A DNA stretch of 64,000 nt from Petaurus breviceps papuanus (taxonomy: Eukaryota > Chordata > Mammalia > Diprotodontia > Petauridae), in NCBI GenBank assembly GCA_028583685.1, contig JAMXIF010001210.1, forward strand, positions 14,516,812 through 14,580,811, given 5' to 3'. A model generated the notes under the pieces. That model ran no database searches. It worked only from the letters and a program-made list of their open reading frames with translations, and was not told where the DNA came from. A program made the translations under genes and the position numbers. Shown here piece after piece: positions 43,462 through 64,000 of the stretch (positions are counted from its first letter, which is position 1; each line of letters begins with the position of its first letter).

Positions 43462-44743
43462 TTCCTTCCAAAGGTAGTAGGGTAATAATGCTTCTCCAAG
43501 CATAATAGGGAATGTGTAACGAGAAAACAATGAGTTGTAAATGGAAGTCTTTATTTTGATACTATTTTATGCAGTGATCTTCCAAAGTCAGTGTCTTTTA
43601 GTGGCAAAGAGGTGACACCAAGTTCACTGTGACAGTGACATTGAATCACAAACTCTGGCAGATGCTAGTAAACATGCTAGAAGAGCTTCAAGGACAGACC
43701 TTATTATGATGGTCAGAAGGACCACCCTTGCTAGGTGCCAGAGAAATTTATCATCACCAAGGTGTGATATTTTTATTGATATGTTGTTTTTTAATTCAGC
43801 CACAGCAACTTAGACTTTTAGTGAATCATAGAAGGTCACAATCTGTAGAGCTAAAAGAACCGTCCACCACAGTTAAATCATGGTATCTAATCAATTCTTG
43901 ATTATTCATTTTACTAGTAATTTTAAAAAATCCTCATATTTGGTTTGGAAAGCAATTTTTTTTTTGTAACAGTATCTCATACAAAAAACTTTGCTTTTTA
44001 ATTTATATTTTCCTTAAGCAGATCATAAAACTATTTTTTGCATTTCATATTTGCATAACACCTGCTAACTTAGGGGAAGCACCTTAGAAGTATGATGAAT
44101 GGAAGGAGGAAGAAAAACAATTTCTTGTAATTTTAAAAAATGCAGTTGATAATCTACATGTACTGAGAATTGATTTAAAATTTTTTATTTTATTGACATT
44201 GCAGGGTCCAACCTGGTTGCTAAGTTTCAAGTGCCTTGAGGTTATTGTTTAGAAAATTTTTCAGGATATGTTTTGAGATAGTTCTTCATGATATCATATA
44301 TATATATATATATTCATATATCACATGATTTCACATATGTCATATCACATGATATGACAATCCTATTCTTTTTGGCTGAAGAAATATATGTCAAGGAAGT
44401 TGTGTATTTTAAAGCTTTGTGAATGATAGCTCCTTTGTTTCAAAGAAACAACATTCTGTTAGTATTAGCTATTTAAAATAAATAGCACTTTATGTTTTTT
44501 AATCATCTCTTTTCATTTGCCATGCAATTTCATTTTACTTAGCAGAAGGGCAGATTATAATTAATAGCTATCTAGAGGTTTATAGTATTATATAAGATAA
44601 AATTTATAACATTTTAATGGAATTTTATTATTTACCAACATGAACTATCTACTGTAAAATAAAGGTGTTAGCAATCTAAAAAAAGTTAGCAGCTAGAATA
44701 TATTCCTACGAAGAAGCTTAAGACTTTTCTATTTCATTTTTAG
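43462..44743. other. End of NDUFS1 intron 1
   Basis: AT-rich. One TA-rich stretch (44290-44360) with nested TCACATGAT motifs. The intron ends at the acceptor tttttag (AG at 44742-44743). Confidence 0.5.
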
Positions 44744-44747
44744 CAAG

Positions 44748-64000
<19,253 letters not shown>

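Noticed and set aside
44290-44360. Regulatory palindromes in TCACATGAT-rich sequence
   Set aside because: The symmetry is explained by TA-rich low-complexity sequence and is imperfect.

Overview
The window looks like nuclear DNA from a marsupial; the species cannot be named from sequence alone. Two things point there. The gene order CMKLR2 (GPR1) - EEF1B2 - NDUFS1 is a conserved mammalian block. The repeats are of marsupial type: tRNA-derived SINEs ending in ...ACCCCAATTGC or in an RTE-like tail, many MIR/L2/L3 relics, L1 3' ends with a marsupial-like 3' UTR, and ORF1-only half-L1 (HAL1-like) elements.

Layout. 1-12 kb is intergenic, made of old L1, MIR, L2, L3 and SINE copies, with two CTCF-like motifs. 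12.17-13.92 kb is the last exon of CMKLR2, holding the whole 354-residue receptor, plus its 3' UTR. 14-35.9 kb is repeat-rich intergenic DNA. It holds a HAL1-like element with target-site duplications at 17.6-20.9 kb, an L3 relic, a tandem SINE dimer, a layered L1 region at 26.8-30.6 kb carrying a ~585-bp foreign insertion, and a strong CTCF-like motif at 25.9 kb. 35.9-39.75 kb is EEF1B2 on the minus strand: six coding exons giving 225 residues, with SNORD51 and SNORA41 in its introns. 38.9-41.1 kb is a CpG-rich island with the head-to-head EEF1B2/NDUFS1 promoter. 40.2-64 kb is NDUFS1 on the plus strand: a noncoding exon 1 and coding exons 2-14, the last cut by the window end, encoding about the first 482 of ~727 residues.

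How the genes relate. EEF1B2 is the nucleotide-exchange subunit of elongation factor 1. Its transcript also yields two small nucleolar RNAs that guide RNA modification, so one promoter with a 5'TOP-like start serves both elongation and ribosome maturation. NDUFS1 is the 75-kDa iron-sulfur subunit of complex I and shares the promoter. CMKLR2 is a chemerin receptor that converges on EEF1B2 tail to tail. All reconstructed exons join in frame with GT/AG borders, and both housekeeping genes look intact.

No wholly new biological system is evident. The observations most worth checking are: SINE dimers that appear to have moved as single units; a graded set of L1 derivatives that lost ORF2; two related repeats hit by different SINEs at the same point; a 52-bp perfect palindrome in NDUFS1 intron 1; and three near-palindromic motifs in the shared promoter. 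Repeat family names come from recall of consensus sequences, not from a database search.
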